A DNA stretch of 64,000 nucleotides from Paralvinella palmiformis (lineage: Eukaryota > Annelida > Polychaeta > Terebellida > Alvinellidae), in the NCBI GenBank assembly GCA_025642065.1, contig JAODUP010000435.1:121001-185000 (forward strand), given 5' to 3'. The notes under the pieces were generated by a model. It did no database searches. It was not told where the DNA came from and was given only the letters and a program-made list of their open reading frames with translations. This document shows, one piece after another, positions 20,996 through 31,777 of this stretch (positions within the stretch are counted from its first letter, which is position 1; the number at the start of each line of letters is the position of its first letter). The position numbers and the translations under genes are program-made.

Positions 20996-21540
20996 TATGA
21001 CATTTTGAATCGTTCGTTCGTTTTCGTCATAAACAAATAAATCTCCCCTTAGTAGCCCCTGAAATTTCCAAAGGGCAAATTATCCCGGAGGAGGGGACTG
21101 AGTCAGAGATTTGTTTTATTTGTCTCCAAATTATACCTCAGAGGGACAAAGCGAGCCGGTGACGTTTTGTTCTCGAGCCGAATAACGCCACTCGTCACCA
21201 ATAATACACCACTCGGCAAAAGTCGGCAAACGACTCAATTGCATGCGGAAGGGTCCAAAAGGTGGGAAAGGTCCAAGTGCACGCCTTTCCCTTGTAGCTT
21301 TATCCACGGCAGACTGATGGCTTTCATATTGTTTCCGTTTATTTGTGCCGACTTTCATTCAACCCCGACGTGTATGTGAGCGATAATGGCGTGTGTTAGG
21401 CCAACTGCTGCCATGAGACGGGACAATAAATAGCGGAGTTGCTGTTGTCGTAAAATAAACATTTGACGGCTAATGAAGAGAAAAGAGATTTGTTACGGTA
21501 ACAGTTGACCGGTTTAATGTTTGTCATGATGTGTTCAGGC
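20996..21540. other. Unique CpG-containing stretch, possible regulatory or coding DNA
   Basis: 21120-21390 is less AT-rich and open on both strands. The minus frame 21131-21358 (75 codons) is polar and protein-like, but no start context, splice pair or domain supports it. I favour regulatory DNA. Confidence 0.35.
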
Positions 21541-21660
21541 CGTGGAGGGTCTCTCTCTCGGTCTCTCTCTCGCTCTCTGTCTCTCTGAGTTTTCGCTTGC
21601 CTGTTCATGTGTGTGTGTATGTGTGTGTGTGTGTGTGTGTGTGTTGGGGGGGGGGGGGTA
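21541..21660. repeat. (TC)n, (TG)n and poly-G
   Basis: TCTC with GGTC/GCTC interruptions at 21551-21587, TG at 21608-21643, then a run of G. Confidence 0.93.
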
Positions 21661-22617
21661 TTTTTAGTTTGTGCTTTGGGTAAATATTCCTAGTCTGGAT
21701 AGGATAGTGATGACAAAAGTTTCAACTTCTAGAGGTCATCGCATTAATTTTAGATTGATTAACATATTGTTTTTATTATACAAAACTACATTGAAACAAC
21801 AATAAGAGTAACAACAAGCACCACCACCACCATAACAACAACAAGAACAACAAAACATTAAAATATACCACATCAGTGGACGTCGTAGTCTGAGAGGGAT
21901 TCACTAATCACTGACAGGGAACAGTCTCTGCGACGGAGTAAACAAATCACGTGACCTTTTTGGTAAAGGAACACGTGACCCGATAAACACAACACGAGAC
22001 CTACCAGGCACAGCAGACGACCTTTGAAACAGCACACGTGACAAAGTCAGCTAATTGAATAATATTTCAGGATCAAATAACGAGATGGTTATTTCGACAC
22101 TTCGTACTTTTTCCACATTATGGGATATGATAGTTGATAGAGTAAGGCGTTGCACTCAAATGGAAGAAGATCACTGTTCGAATTCGAGAACTTCCTGCAA
22201 ATCAGCCTTGAGCTATTAGTTGATTAACAACACTCGATTGACACCTGAGTAACCACGACAATTGCCGCAAAAGCAATAGATTCCATATGAGGTGTTTTGC
22301 AATCGTAAATATGTATGAGTGTGATATGGTGATATTTACTGTAAATCCTTCTCTTGCCTGTTTTTATATTGCTTGAGCTCATTTATTGAACTATTTAATG
22401 TCGAACAACTCATTGTGGGTAGAGATGAAGTGGGGCATATATTATTGCAGATATATCTAGATATGATATAATTACAGCATTGTTTCCTCGTATACAGCAA
22501 TGTTAATGTACACGTGATTTTGGATTGTACATAGATAAGTTTAAACTATATGTAAATGCATTTACAGCTATACTTCTAGAAAATGTGTTCAAGGCACGGC
22601 AGTTGGTTATACAACGT
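21661..22617. other. Unique AT-rich stretch with a tRNA-like remnant
   Basis: At about 22125-22215 on the plus strand, GATAGAGTAAGGCG and TGTTCGAATTCG have the spacing of A and B boxes of a tRNA-derived SINE head. No other gene signal is seen. A short degenerate repeat at 21940-22045 is listed separately. Confidence 0.4.
21940..22045. repeat. Decayed 21-24 bp repeat carrying CACGTG boxes
   Basis: CACGTGACC, CACGTGACC, CACGAGACC, CAGACGACC and CACGTGAC follow one another at 21-24 base spacing. Three keep a perfect CACGTG E-box (21948, 21972, 22035). Confidence 0.55.
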
Positions 22618-22722
22618 TGATTGATGTTTTACGGCCACTTTTGTGCACATGGTAGGCTAAATGGGTCGAGCGACATCCTAAGGTAATGAAGCGAAGTCAA
22701 AGATGAAACACCCTTCATACAA
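22618..22722 (-). mobile_element. Family A SINE, 5'-truncated
   Basis: The 3' half of family A (TTGATGTTTTACGGCCAC...AAGTCAAAGATGAAACACCC as seen on the plus strand) is well preserved, but the tRNA-like head is missing. Confidence 0.85.
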
Positions 22723-23528
22723 ACAATGATAACAGCGTATTGATTTTTCTATATGGTTTAGCTACTTCGTGACAAATAAGGTGTGCTTGTTTTGCTTTAC
22801 TTGCATGTGCGGTTAGCGTCATAACACGATCCGATAGGTCGCTTCCATATTTTAAAATCTTGTTAGTGTTAAAACTAAGTAACCACGATAATATTAATAT
22901 TAAAAGTAATCTTCCATCTGGGGTGTATCTGGGGTGTATCTGAACTATATCTAGCTGCAGTTAAATCTGATAAATTGACAAATGCATCTAGACGTAGACA
23001 CGGCCATAATGATAAAAATATCCAAATACAATGTATCTAGACACAAAATGTAACCACCTGAAGTCTGATAGGTGGCTTTTCCGAATTCAAGCAATACAAT
23101 AAACCTCTTTACTTCAGCGGATCTTCGAATTGAGAATACCAAACGTAAATATGTCTTCCTGGATCCGCGCCCAATAGGTTATTAGGAAAGATCTCGCATT
23201 AAGTCGGTTTTTATTCATGTATTAGTCAATACTGGCTAATTAATCTGTTAATGACGATAAACACAGCGGTCTATCTCCGCCTGTGCTCCACCAGCTGCGC
23301 AGCCCTATAGCGTCGTCTGATTAAGGCGATATCGACATTATTAAGAACGTTATTGTCTTCGAGCCATTTTCCTAGCAGGACATCGCCATGTTGTAGTTAG
23401 GCGCTTTACGACGGAGTAATTAAGTTGATGTTTTGTCCCAGCTCCGTCAGCTATTCGATTTTATGCTTGTCAAAGCGGTAATGGAAGTATTGCTCTGTTC
23501 TGGAGCGCTTTTTTTTCGTCCGTCGATG
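22723..23528. other. Unique stretch, homeodomain-type words near 23240
   Basis: GGGGTGTATCT is tandemly duplicated at 22920-22940. 23160-23500 is less AT-rich with CTAATTAATCTGTTAATGACG, ATAAACA and CAGCTG words, as in developmental enhancers. No gene is seen. Confidence 0.35.
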
Positions 23529-23580
23529 TTGTTGTTGTTGTTGTTGTCGTGGTCGTCGTTATTGTTGCTGTTGCTGCTGT
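23529..23580. repeat. (GTT)n/(GCT)n triplet repeat
   Basis: GTT triplets pass into CGT and GCT triplets. Confidence 0.88.
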
Positions 23581-23921
23581 AGCTGGTGTAATTATGATTG
23601 TTATATTCGCCGAGTTGGGAGATTGCGAGTCAGATAACTAAGCTAATTAACTGGTTGGTGGCTGAGCAGGAGTAGTTTGATGGGTTAAATTGACCGTATT
23701 AATATGTTTGGATCGTTTGACACCACGAGTACTCCAAAGTCAGGGAAGAAGACAGAGACAGACATACAGAGAGAAACATAGATAGGCGAATAGACGGACA
23801 CATAGACAGAAAGACAGGTTATCATGATAGAGAGAATAACAGATAGACAGACGGGTAGATAGAGATATTACTGGATAGACGAATTGACAAACATTGATCT
23901 ATAGAATACATATAGAGTATG
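23581..23921. other. Unique stretch ending in ACAGA/ATAGA-rich sequence
   Basis: 23745-23880 is a loose ACAGA/ATAGA/GATAG repeat. No gene is seen. Confidence 0.5.
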
Positions 23922-24250
23922 GGTAGGTAGAGTGGAGTAGGGTATCTAGAGGTTGAGTCGAATGAGGTATCTAAAGGCTGAGTGGAATGAGGTGTGTGGA
24001 GGCTCAGTGGACTGAGATGTGTGCAGGCTGAGGTGACTGACATATGTGAAGACTTAATGGATTGAATTATGTAGAGGCTGAGTAGACTGTGGGATATAAA
24101 GGTTGACTTAAATATGTGGCAAATGAGTGAACCAACATATGAGGAGATTGGGGATTGGGAAGAATGAGATATGTGGAGGCTGAGTGAACTGAGATACGTT
24201 GAGAGTCGGGTAGACCGATATGTGTAGAGGCTGAATCAACTTAGTCGAAT
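23922..24250. repeat. Decayed 25-bp minisatellite
   Basis: About 12 units fit the pattern GGCTGAGTGGAATGAGRTRT plus GTGGA at a 25-base period, with substitutions and two longer spacers. Confidence 0.8.
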
Positions 24251-25312
24251 GATGTATGATGAGACTCGAACCTGGAATCTCCGCTTACATGTTTACCACA
24301 TTTACTGTGCCTCTATGCTCACCAATCAGCCTACTGCTTTGTGCGCTACATGACTATGAATAAAGCATTAATGGGTTTCGACGTGGGAAAATGTCAACTC
24401 TACGAATCGGGCAGCAGGATATTATGAAAAAGAAATTCGCTGACTTGGCGTATGGCTCAGTTGTTAGTGTCTATTTCTCCTGTTAATGGACATTCATATG
24501 ACCAATCTAAATTAAAATCCTGGTTAGAATACAAGTTCAAATCATGTTTATCGCTTCCCTTATTTCCAGTTTGAATGGCTTCGTGAAAGAAGATCAAATT
24601 TCTGCCTCAAAGAATTCAATCCCTTACTCAGCTGAGGGCCTTTAGCATATCTATCAATGGCCAGGGAAGAAACTCTGTGAAACCTTAGCAGCAGAAACGG
24701 ACGCCGATGTCCTAATAAGCCAGCTACAGTTGTCTTGACTTTGTAGGTGCAATGCGGCGAATGCTTCCTTTTCGCACAAATGATAGACAGGTGACGAGAA
24801 GCTGACAGAGAATGATGAACGAGTGTCTTAAGGATGTCACATTTGTTCAATTAGGAAGATAGGGCACGTGTTTCAGAGCAGACTGAAATCGCAGTCCGTC
24901 TTAAGTTCGAGATCCACTGCTTAATCAAGCATTTAGATCGAGGAAAGTGTCTGCGGACTGCGTGACTTTTGTCAAATTTGGTGTGTGGTGTGAAGACACA
25001 TATTATGTCTGGCGGTTCGTCTCCATCTGTCTATGAGTCCAGTGATTCATCGATCCATAGGATCATTAATCTGTCTGTCCTTATAGATTACTCGCTCGCT
25101 CAAATATATCAAATATATTGATAAAAACAGATATATAGGCAAATAATTAATAAATTTTTAGCTTAGAAGCATCCACAAACGCTCCTTCGCTTGCTCACTC
25201 ACTCATTCACTCACTCATCGGAAGACTCGTATACACAAATACAGAGAAATAAGAAGTTATGTCGGGAAGCACGATGACAATGATATACGACCAGACTTTG
25301 TCGCACGCGCGC
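24251..25312. other. Unique stretch with a tRNA-like SINE head remnant
   Basis: On the minus strand, 24250-24345 contains AGATTCCAGGTTCGAGTCTC, a B-box-like sequence, and GTAGCGC-like sequence at A-box distance. The rest shows no gene. (ACTC) traces occur at 25195-25218. Confidence 0.4.
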
Positions 25313-25313
25313 G

Positions 25314-25396
<83 letters not shown>

Positions 25397-25556
25397 CGTA
25401 CACACACTTAAAGACAAGCACACATATAAACAAACACATACACACAAACACGCACAAATACATTTACACATAAACACACGCACAAATGCACAAACCAATC
25501 CCCCAAAGACAAACACTCACACACACACACACACACATAGAGAGAGAGAGAGAGAG
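25313..25556. repeat. (CA)n, (TA)n, AC-rich and (GA)n compound repeat
   Basis: CA at 25316-25362, TA at 25365-25396, imperfect ACAAACAC to 25510, CA at 25519-25538, then GA at 25539-25556. Confidence 0.93.
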
Positions 25557-26039
25557 ATTATAATACACCTAGTAGTTTCTCATTAGACTCAGCTCTGCTA
25601 TCAGGGCCGTTAATTGGGGGCTAGCATATCATTCAGGGCCAATTAACGTAGTAATTAACACATAATTGACACCGAAGATCAGAATGACAGATAGTTCATT
25701 CTGGATGTGACAGTCTTAGCATGCTTTTATCAGTCTGTGAGGCTTTTCACCCACGAGCCATCCCCCATCCTACCCGTCTCGCTGTATGAGAGGGAGAAAG
25801 ATTCAAGAGTTGACCGAGATCGGAGCCACAGTCTACCGGAAGTGTATGTCACTGTCCGTCTGTGATAAACAATATGGCCGCCGGAATGCTAGCAGTAATA
25901 TGTGGTTATTTTCGTGGTGATGGAATCATGAGACACGCTAAGTAATAGCCTCTTACCACTAAATGGTGATGGCTCTATAATGTGTCTGTGACTGTCTCTC
26001 TTCTGATCTCCTTAGCTCCTTAGCTGACTGAATCTGTGT
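25557..26039. other. Unique stretch with inverted repeat and ETS site
   Basis: CGTTAATTGG (25608-25617) and CCAATTAACG (25639-25648) form a 10-bp inverted repeat, each preceded by a direct copy of CAGGGCC. ACCGGAAGT (ETS) is at 25835-25843. Confidence 0.5.
25874..25945 (+). CDS. Low-confidence small ORF (23 aa)
   Basis: ATGGCCGCC at 25874 follows AAACAAT and sits 31 bases after a consensus ETS site. The frame reads MAAGMLAVICGYFRGDG then IMRHAK and stops at TAA 25943-25945. The start context and promoter motif are reminiscent of the TISU model at 9805, but no partner exon was found. Confidence 0.15.
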   Translation: MAAGMLAVICGYFRGDGIMRHAK

Positions 26040-26251
26040 TTATCTGTCCGTCTTCCTGTTCTTCTGTCCATATGTTGGTCTGTCTGTCTATTTTTTTCTG
26101 CCTGCCTGTTTGTCTGTCTATTTAAACAAAATCTTCTATTTATCAATATATCTACATATATCTACCTACCTATCTATCTTACTATCTATCTGCCTGAATA
26201 TCTCTCTATCTATATATCTATCTAGCTATTTATCTAGGTAACTAGCTATAT

Positions 26252-26298
<47 letters not shown>

Positions 26299-26480
26299 CC
26301 GCAGTGATCTTTAACGGATATGTTGATAGCGAGTATGTGTGTGTGTCTGTTTATGTATGTATATTTGTGTTTTTTGGATATATGTATTTTTGTTCCTTTG
26401 TTTGATTATGTGTGGGTTTTTTTATTATGTGTGTGTGTGTGTGTGTGAGAGAGAGTGTGTGTGTGTGTGAGTGTGTATTG
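26040..26480. repeat. (CTGT/CTAT)n, (TA)n and (GT)n repeats
   Basis: Loose CTGT/CTAT tetramers (26040-26240), TA (26253-26294), and GT/GA dinucleotides (26335-26480). Confidence 0.9.
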
Positions 26481-26830
26481 TCCTGTTAGATGTTGTATTT
26501 CTCAGACACGCACAGACACGCCCATAATAATTTGATATCTTGCACGTAAACGCACAATATCGCTCCCATACCAAGCTCGCGTTACTACAAGAAGATCGAA
26601 GCCACTCCTTATTATCAGCTGACCAAACAACGCCCTCTGGCGTCATATGAGCAAATACTTTCCAGCCACATGATATCCTCCAGTGTTCTTCCCGTCTTTA
26701 AGCTGTCGAAGGTGATACTTTCTGTTGTCCACGTGAAAACACCAGTACTGGTTCGGCTTAGCAGATGGGCGTGTATCTAATTCGTTGTCATGTTAAAGAG
26801 TTGTCAAGACGTCTGATTTATATACACGCA
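26481..26830. other. Unique stretch with a CTCF-like core
   Basis: CGCCCTCTGG at 26631-26640 matches the CTCF core in reverse, 14 of 19 consensus positions over 26628-26646. No gene is seen. Confidence 0.35.
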
Positions 26831-27500
26831 GGGACTATTGTGATGCGTACAATTGGACAAACTGTTAGGATGTGTACAGGCAACCTAAATAGTATGAATG
26901 TACAGGCAGATAAAATATTATGATACGTACAGCCAGCAAAAATATTAAGATGTGTACAACCAGCCAAATTATTTTGATGTGTACAGGAAGTCAACATGTT
27001 ATGAACTATAGAGGTAGTCTAAATAGTATGGTGAATACAGACAGGCAAAATAGTATGATCTGTACAGGCAAGTAAATATTATAATGTGTAAAAACAACCA
27101 AATATATTATACTGTGTATAGGCAGTCAATATATTATGACGTGTACAAGCAGGCAGAATATAATGACGTTTACAGATAGCCAAATATTATGATCTGTATA
27201 TATAGGCAAATTATTGTGATGTGTACAGATATACAAATTATTATGATGTATGCAGACATACAAATTATGATGCTGTGTACAGACATGCAAATTATGGGGA
27301 TTGCATACAGGTAGGCACATATTATGACATGTAGAACCAGCCACAATATATAACGATGTGTAGAGACAGCTAAACATAGAGGCTGTGCTGGTTAAGCGAC
27401 AGCCTGGGGATTCTCCCCAAACAACAAAACAACAATAGCTAAACTATTATAATGTGTACGTGCAGCAAAAATATAGCGATATGTACGGGAAGCCAAAGAT
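26831..27500. repeat. Decayed 27-bp minisatellite, about 20 units
   Basis: Units follow the pattern ATTATGATGTGTACAGGC plus AGCCAAAAT with a steady 27-base period; most differ at several positions. Weaker traces extend to about 27720. It is interrupted at 27376-27436 by unrelated sequence. The open minus-strand frame with a 9-residue period is a by-product. Confidence 0.88.
27376..27436. mobile_element. 61-bp insertion with two hairpins and A-rich tail
   Basis: It interrupts the 27-bp minisatellite and is flanked by AGCTAAAC on both sides (27368-27375, 27437-27444). It contains GGCTGT...ACAGCC (stem 6, loop 12), then TGGGGA-TTC-TCCCCA (stem 6, loop 3), then ACAACAAAACAACA. The tail and flanking repeat suggest a small retroposed piece; the flank may also be two array units. 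Confidence 0.5.
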
Positions 27501-27739
27501 CAGAGCGGTTTACGTATCCAAATGCATTGATGTTAGAAGGCATACAAAAGATCACACGTAAACGGAGAAAAAAGCGTCCAACGTTCGCAAGAGGAAAGGT
27601 TGTAGAGCGTATACGCGATCAAACGTTATGAGGTGTACACAAGACCAAAGGTTCTGATGTGCGTACACCTCTAATAGAGGTAACGAGCTACGCACGCGGC
27701 CAATTCCGATGTGCAGACCAACACAGGACAAATACATCA

Positions 27740-27922
27740 TGATGATTGATGTTTTACGGCCACCTTTGTGCACAAGGTAGGCTAAATGGGCCGAGCGACC
27801 TCCAAAGGTAATGAGACGAAGTGAAAGACGAAACAACCTTCAGATATGCCCACGCCGGGATTCGAACACGGGTGGTAGTGATCTGCGGTCCAGCACGCTA
27901 CCGCTAGACCACGGAGGCGCCC
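27740..27922 (-). mobile_element. tRNA-derived SINE, family A, full length with TSD
   Basis: On the minus strand the copy starts with a tRNA-like head: A box within GTGGTCTAGCGGTAGCG and B box GTGTTCGAATCCC, most like tRNA-Glu/Asp D-arm sequence. A body of about 100 bases and an ATC tail follow. A perfect 14-bp target-site duplication GGACAAATACATCA flanks it (27726-27739 and 27923-27936), proving retroposition and implying a young insertion. Confidence 0.95.
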
Positions 27923-27936
27923 GGACAAATACATCA

Positions 27937-29607
27937 CCATTGAGACTAGCTTATATTGGTACTTATACATCAGTTGGACTTAAGACAGGTCCATTTATAG
28001 GGGAAGGATTAACAAAATGGTGGACATGGCTTTCATTTGGATTTTAAAAGATTTAGTGGTTTAAGTTAAATGTCGTGTTTAATGTTGTTGTTGTTGTTGT
28101 GTTATTATTGTTGTTTTGCAGTCATCTCTGCGCACACGGTAAGATGAATGGGTAAACTTATATCTGAAGATAAATGACAGAACATATGAATGAAGAACCA
28201 ATCTTCAAATGTCATCCCCAGCTGCTATCTTGCGAAAGGTTGTTGCAGTAAGCGGGATACCAGCAGTTGGAAAACAGATGTAAAAATGTAATATCGAGAT
28301 GCGTTTCAATGGAGATCCGTATAGGCTACACTAAGACCGATTAAGCCAGATCTCAATGAGAGAGGAATTAAAGCCGATTTAGATAGGAGCCGGTCTAGCG
28401 ATATCCAAGCCTTTCAAATGAGGCAAAAATGTAGTTAACACTGGTTGGCATGGATAAGAAGATACACATGTAATTTCCTCTCTTTCGCCCTTACAAGTAT
28501 ATTAACAAGAACAAATTATGCGGACTTAGTACTCATAATTAATGAGTACACCACAGCAGAAATAATTCGTAACAAAAGTGGATAATGCTAACTGCAGCTT
28601 GCGATACAATTTTGTTGCGTGCATGTATGGCGCCTTACATTTAGTCAGGAAACTACAAAAGTATACATATGTAAACTCTACAAATGTCCTATTTAGCCGA
28701 ACCTGGTGTGGTAATCTAAGTTAAATATCATCATTTCCATATTCAGAAAAAGGTTATTTACCCACCAGAGACCTTCTTTATTTGGCTAATATTGTTGGAC
28801 GATGGGTGCGCTTATCTTAGCGTGAGTCAAGTGTTTGGCGAGTGCTGAGATAAGGCCACAGCTCGAGAAACAATGTCATTCGCAACACCTACGCAAAGTG
28901 ATTAGAAACATAATTTTCCATGAAGCTTCATGGAATATTCTCACGAACCATCACGATTGACTTATAACAGATGCCAGTGCATTTAAAGTAGTACCAATGT
29001 TTTGGCTGCATGCCGCATTTGTGATTTCTCTCGGTATCGCCAAGAAAGATTCGGTTTTATACGGTAGTTTTCACGTCCCTATTTATTTATTTTTCGAGTC
29101 CGTATCTTAGCGGCCATAATTAACATGGCGTAGTAATAACACCCTTTACGAGAGAACTACTTTTTCGGGACGCGAAAAGAAGTTATTTGCAACTCCAAAG
29201 TGATGTTATAATAGGCCATCGTGCAGGATGAGAAAACAGGATTGGATATTAAAAATTCCATTTTATTTTTAATATCAACTAATAAGAATATAGTGAAACT
29301 GGGCTAGGGGGATATGTTTTGGGGGATGTGAATCGGTTGCTTAGATGTATAGCAGTCGGACAACAGTTGCGTGTACTGTCAAACCTGAGTTATCTGAAAG
29401 AGTTGGCAGTACTCGAGAAGGTGACAGTTATCAATGGATATCCGAACGATCCATGCTTCTGTTTATTATAAAATATAGTATATATAAAGTTTTGGCGTGA
29501 AAGTAGCACCGACGTAATTAATTTAGGCGATCCAATGGCTAATCTCATCCCAAATCTGAAATATACGAGGCCTGTAGGTTAGAATGATTCGCGGATATTC
29601 ACGCTCT
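27937..29607. other. Unique stretch, no gene recognised
   Basis: A (GTT)n patch lies at 28084-28100, followed by a faint family A trace near 28118-28155. A 20-bp perfect palindrome TTCCATGAAGCTTCATGGAA is at 28916-28935. 28990-29230 is a possible conserved block. 29370-29450 resembles a pogo-like terminal region (TCAAACCTGAGTTATCTG) without a matching end. Confidence 0.4.
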
Positions 29608-29618
29608 TGGTCGGAATA

Positions 29619-29949
29619 GGCTGATGATGTTGCCGATAAGATGTTTTCTTGTGCTACACATCTACATTGAAAGTACCACGGGACGTCCTCTCCAATCGGC
29701 CGTAAACACCCGACCTCCATCGTCCTAGAGCTGTGGCTATTGCTAAGTATGTTTGTATGATGATGATGATTGACGATCGATGTGTTACGGCCACTTTTGT
29801 GCACACGGTAGGCTAAATGGACCGAGCGACCTCCAAGGGCAGTGAGGCGAAGTCAAACACACTTCAGATATGCGCACACGCCGAGATTCGAACTCGGGTG
29901 GTAGTGATCTGTGGTCCAACGCACTACCAGTTAGATCACGGAAGCGCGC
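29619..29949 (-). mobile_element. Family A SINE, possible 3' transduction
   Basis: The SINE proper is about 29765-29949 on the minus strand, with a good head (B box GAGTTCGAATCTC) and ATC tail. No duplication flanks the SINE alone, but TGGTCGGAATA occurs at its head side (29950-29960) and again at 29608-29618, beyond 146 extra bases that themselves end in a CATCATC-like tail. This fits a retroposed read-through transcript. Confidence 0.75.
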
Positions 29950-29960
29950 TGGTCGGAATA

Positions 29961-30110
29961 AGGAGGAACATAAAGGCTCCGTTCGTTTTCACTCACTAAT
30001 TTCCATTTCGTTTATGAGCGGACAGAGATGTCTATTGACATTATCAAAATTTGTGTAAATTGGTGTAGTCATGCGTAAATCTAAGCCCGGAAGCTGATAT
30101 TTAATTCACT

Positions 30111-30141
<31 letters not shown>

Positions 30142-31139
30142 TGCGTACCAACACCGAGCATGCGTATTTATTCTGCAGTATAATTGAACAGCTACATGGC
30201 TGACAGATCAAAGTGATCCGTGGAAACAGAAACGTATCACGACGCTTCTACAAACAGAAACGATATATGTATAATTTGCAAGATGTGATTGAGAGTGACT
30301 AATCATGGCAATAACAGTAATTGTTATTGCAATAATCCGGAAAACTACAGGCGATCAAAGGTTTACTTAAAAGTAATATGTAAGAAGTGCTTAAAGGAAT
30401 ACGGTAACCGAGCTTCTTATTTTATTTACTTGAAGCGTATGCGTAGCGTGTTTATATTTTATGGCGAATGAATGAATTCCGGTTGATGAAGTTCACCATC
30501 CACCCATTCAACGTTTAGTACGACCAATAACTGGTTTATGAGGACGTTTATGATTAGAGTAAAAAGGAAAAAAAATGGCCACCTTTTCACTGAACCCCGT
30601 CTATAGAGTGGCTTAATCAGAAAGAAAGCGTCCATGTGCTACTAGGTTATTTGGCATTTATCGGCGAGAAATACTGGGGGTAAGATTACAATGGGAAAAC
30701 GGTTTAATTTAGCCTCATATAAATTAATAAATAACTTTTTTCCCCAATCCGACTTCAGATTAACGATAAGCGTTTACGACACATTGCCGCTATAAACCAC
30801 GACGTGTACGGGCAGTTTCCTAATACTGCGTCAACAGATTAGTTCTCGCGTGGCTCGTCATAGCTGGGTACGAATTGGCTTTGTGCCGAAGTGCCTATGT
30901 AAACAGTGGCTCCCGGCAACCTGTGTACACAAGATATGGTGGAAAGTGACACGTTACGTGACATTTTATGTGACGTGTAATGCGACATGACGTTACTTGA
31001 TGCGCCACCTGATGGACAGATGATAGGTTTGTGCTGTCGTGGTAGGCGACACCTAGCGAATAGTTTGCTTTATATTGGCAGTTTATCGTTCAAGCCACAG
31101 TTTCTTGCGGAGGACTACATCTATCTTTCTACCACAGCA
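29961..31139. other. Unique stretch, possible regulatory blocks
   Basis: (GT)n lies at 30111-30138. 30480-31030 is non-repetitive with Cdx/Hox-type TTTATG and GATTA words. TGCGCCACCTGATGGACAG (31001-31019) fits about 15 of 19 CTCF consensus positions in reverse. No gene is seen. Confidence 0.35.
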
Positions 31140-31345
31140 ATCATTATCATCATCATCATCACCATGACATGACAACCACAACCATCATCATCATCATCAT
31201 CATCACCATCATTATAATCATAATCATCATTATCAACGTAATTATGCTATTTTACGTGGAAATATATTATTCATTGCCATTATCATCTTCATCATCATCG
31301 TCGTGGTCGTCGTCGTCATCATCATCATCATCATTATCATTAGCA
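31140..31345. repeat. (ATC)n-rich triplet block
   Basis: ATC triplets with ACC, ATT and GTC variants, in three sub-blocks. Confidence 0.93.
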
Positions 31346-31731
31346 TCCACATTATCAACATCACACTGTGGTGAGGAGCTATATCATTATCACTATTTCA
31401 ACTCCGAGTTGAGCAATACACCTCGCCCTCTGTCTCGGCAACACCAGACAGACTACGGTTAGATATTGACGATTAGTTTAACATTCGACATCAATGTCAG
31501 TTGAAGGTCATCGATAGGTTAATTGATGTTATTTGAATTCTAGAAGATATCATCAAGTTGCCGAGATCTGGAAATCGACTCTGACAGCTAAATGTTGTAT
31601 ATAGAGAGGAAATGGTTTTATGTTATCCACATTTGGGATAAGGGATATGAATGTTTGTTGGTGTAGTCATGGCGGCTACTGTATGTAGATTCCTCAATTT
31701 TTTGAATGATGGACGGGACGCATACCTAAGC

Positions 31732-31733
<2 letters not shown>
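31346..31733. other. Unique stretch, no gene recognised
   Basis: AT-rich sequence. Nothing recognisable. Confidence 0.5.

Positions 31734-31775
<42 letters not shown>
31734..31775. repeat. (TA)n microsatellite
   Basis: Perfect TA run of about 40 bases. Confidence 0.97.

Positions 31776-31777
<2 letters not shown>

Noticed and set aside
27840..27921. Functional tRNA genes
   Set aside because: The A and B boxes belong to SINE heads: the acceptor stem does not pair properly, a SINE body and ATC tail follow, and many diverged copies exist.
29370..29450. Second pogo-like element
   Set aside because: Only one end-like sequence (TCAAACCTGAGTTATCTG) is visible; no matching inverted end or TA pair was found.
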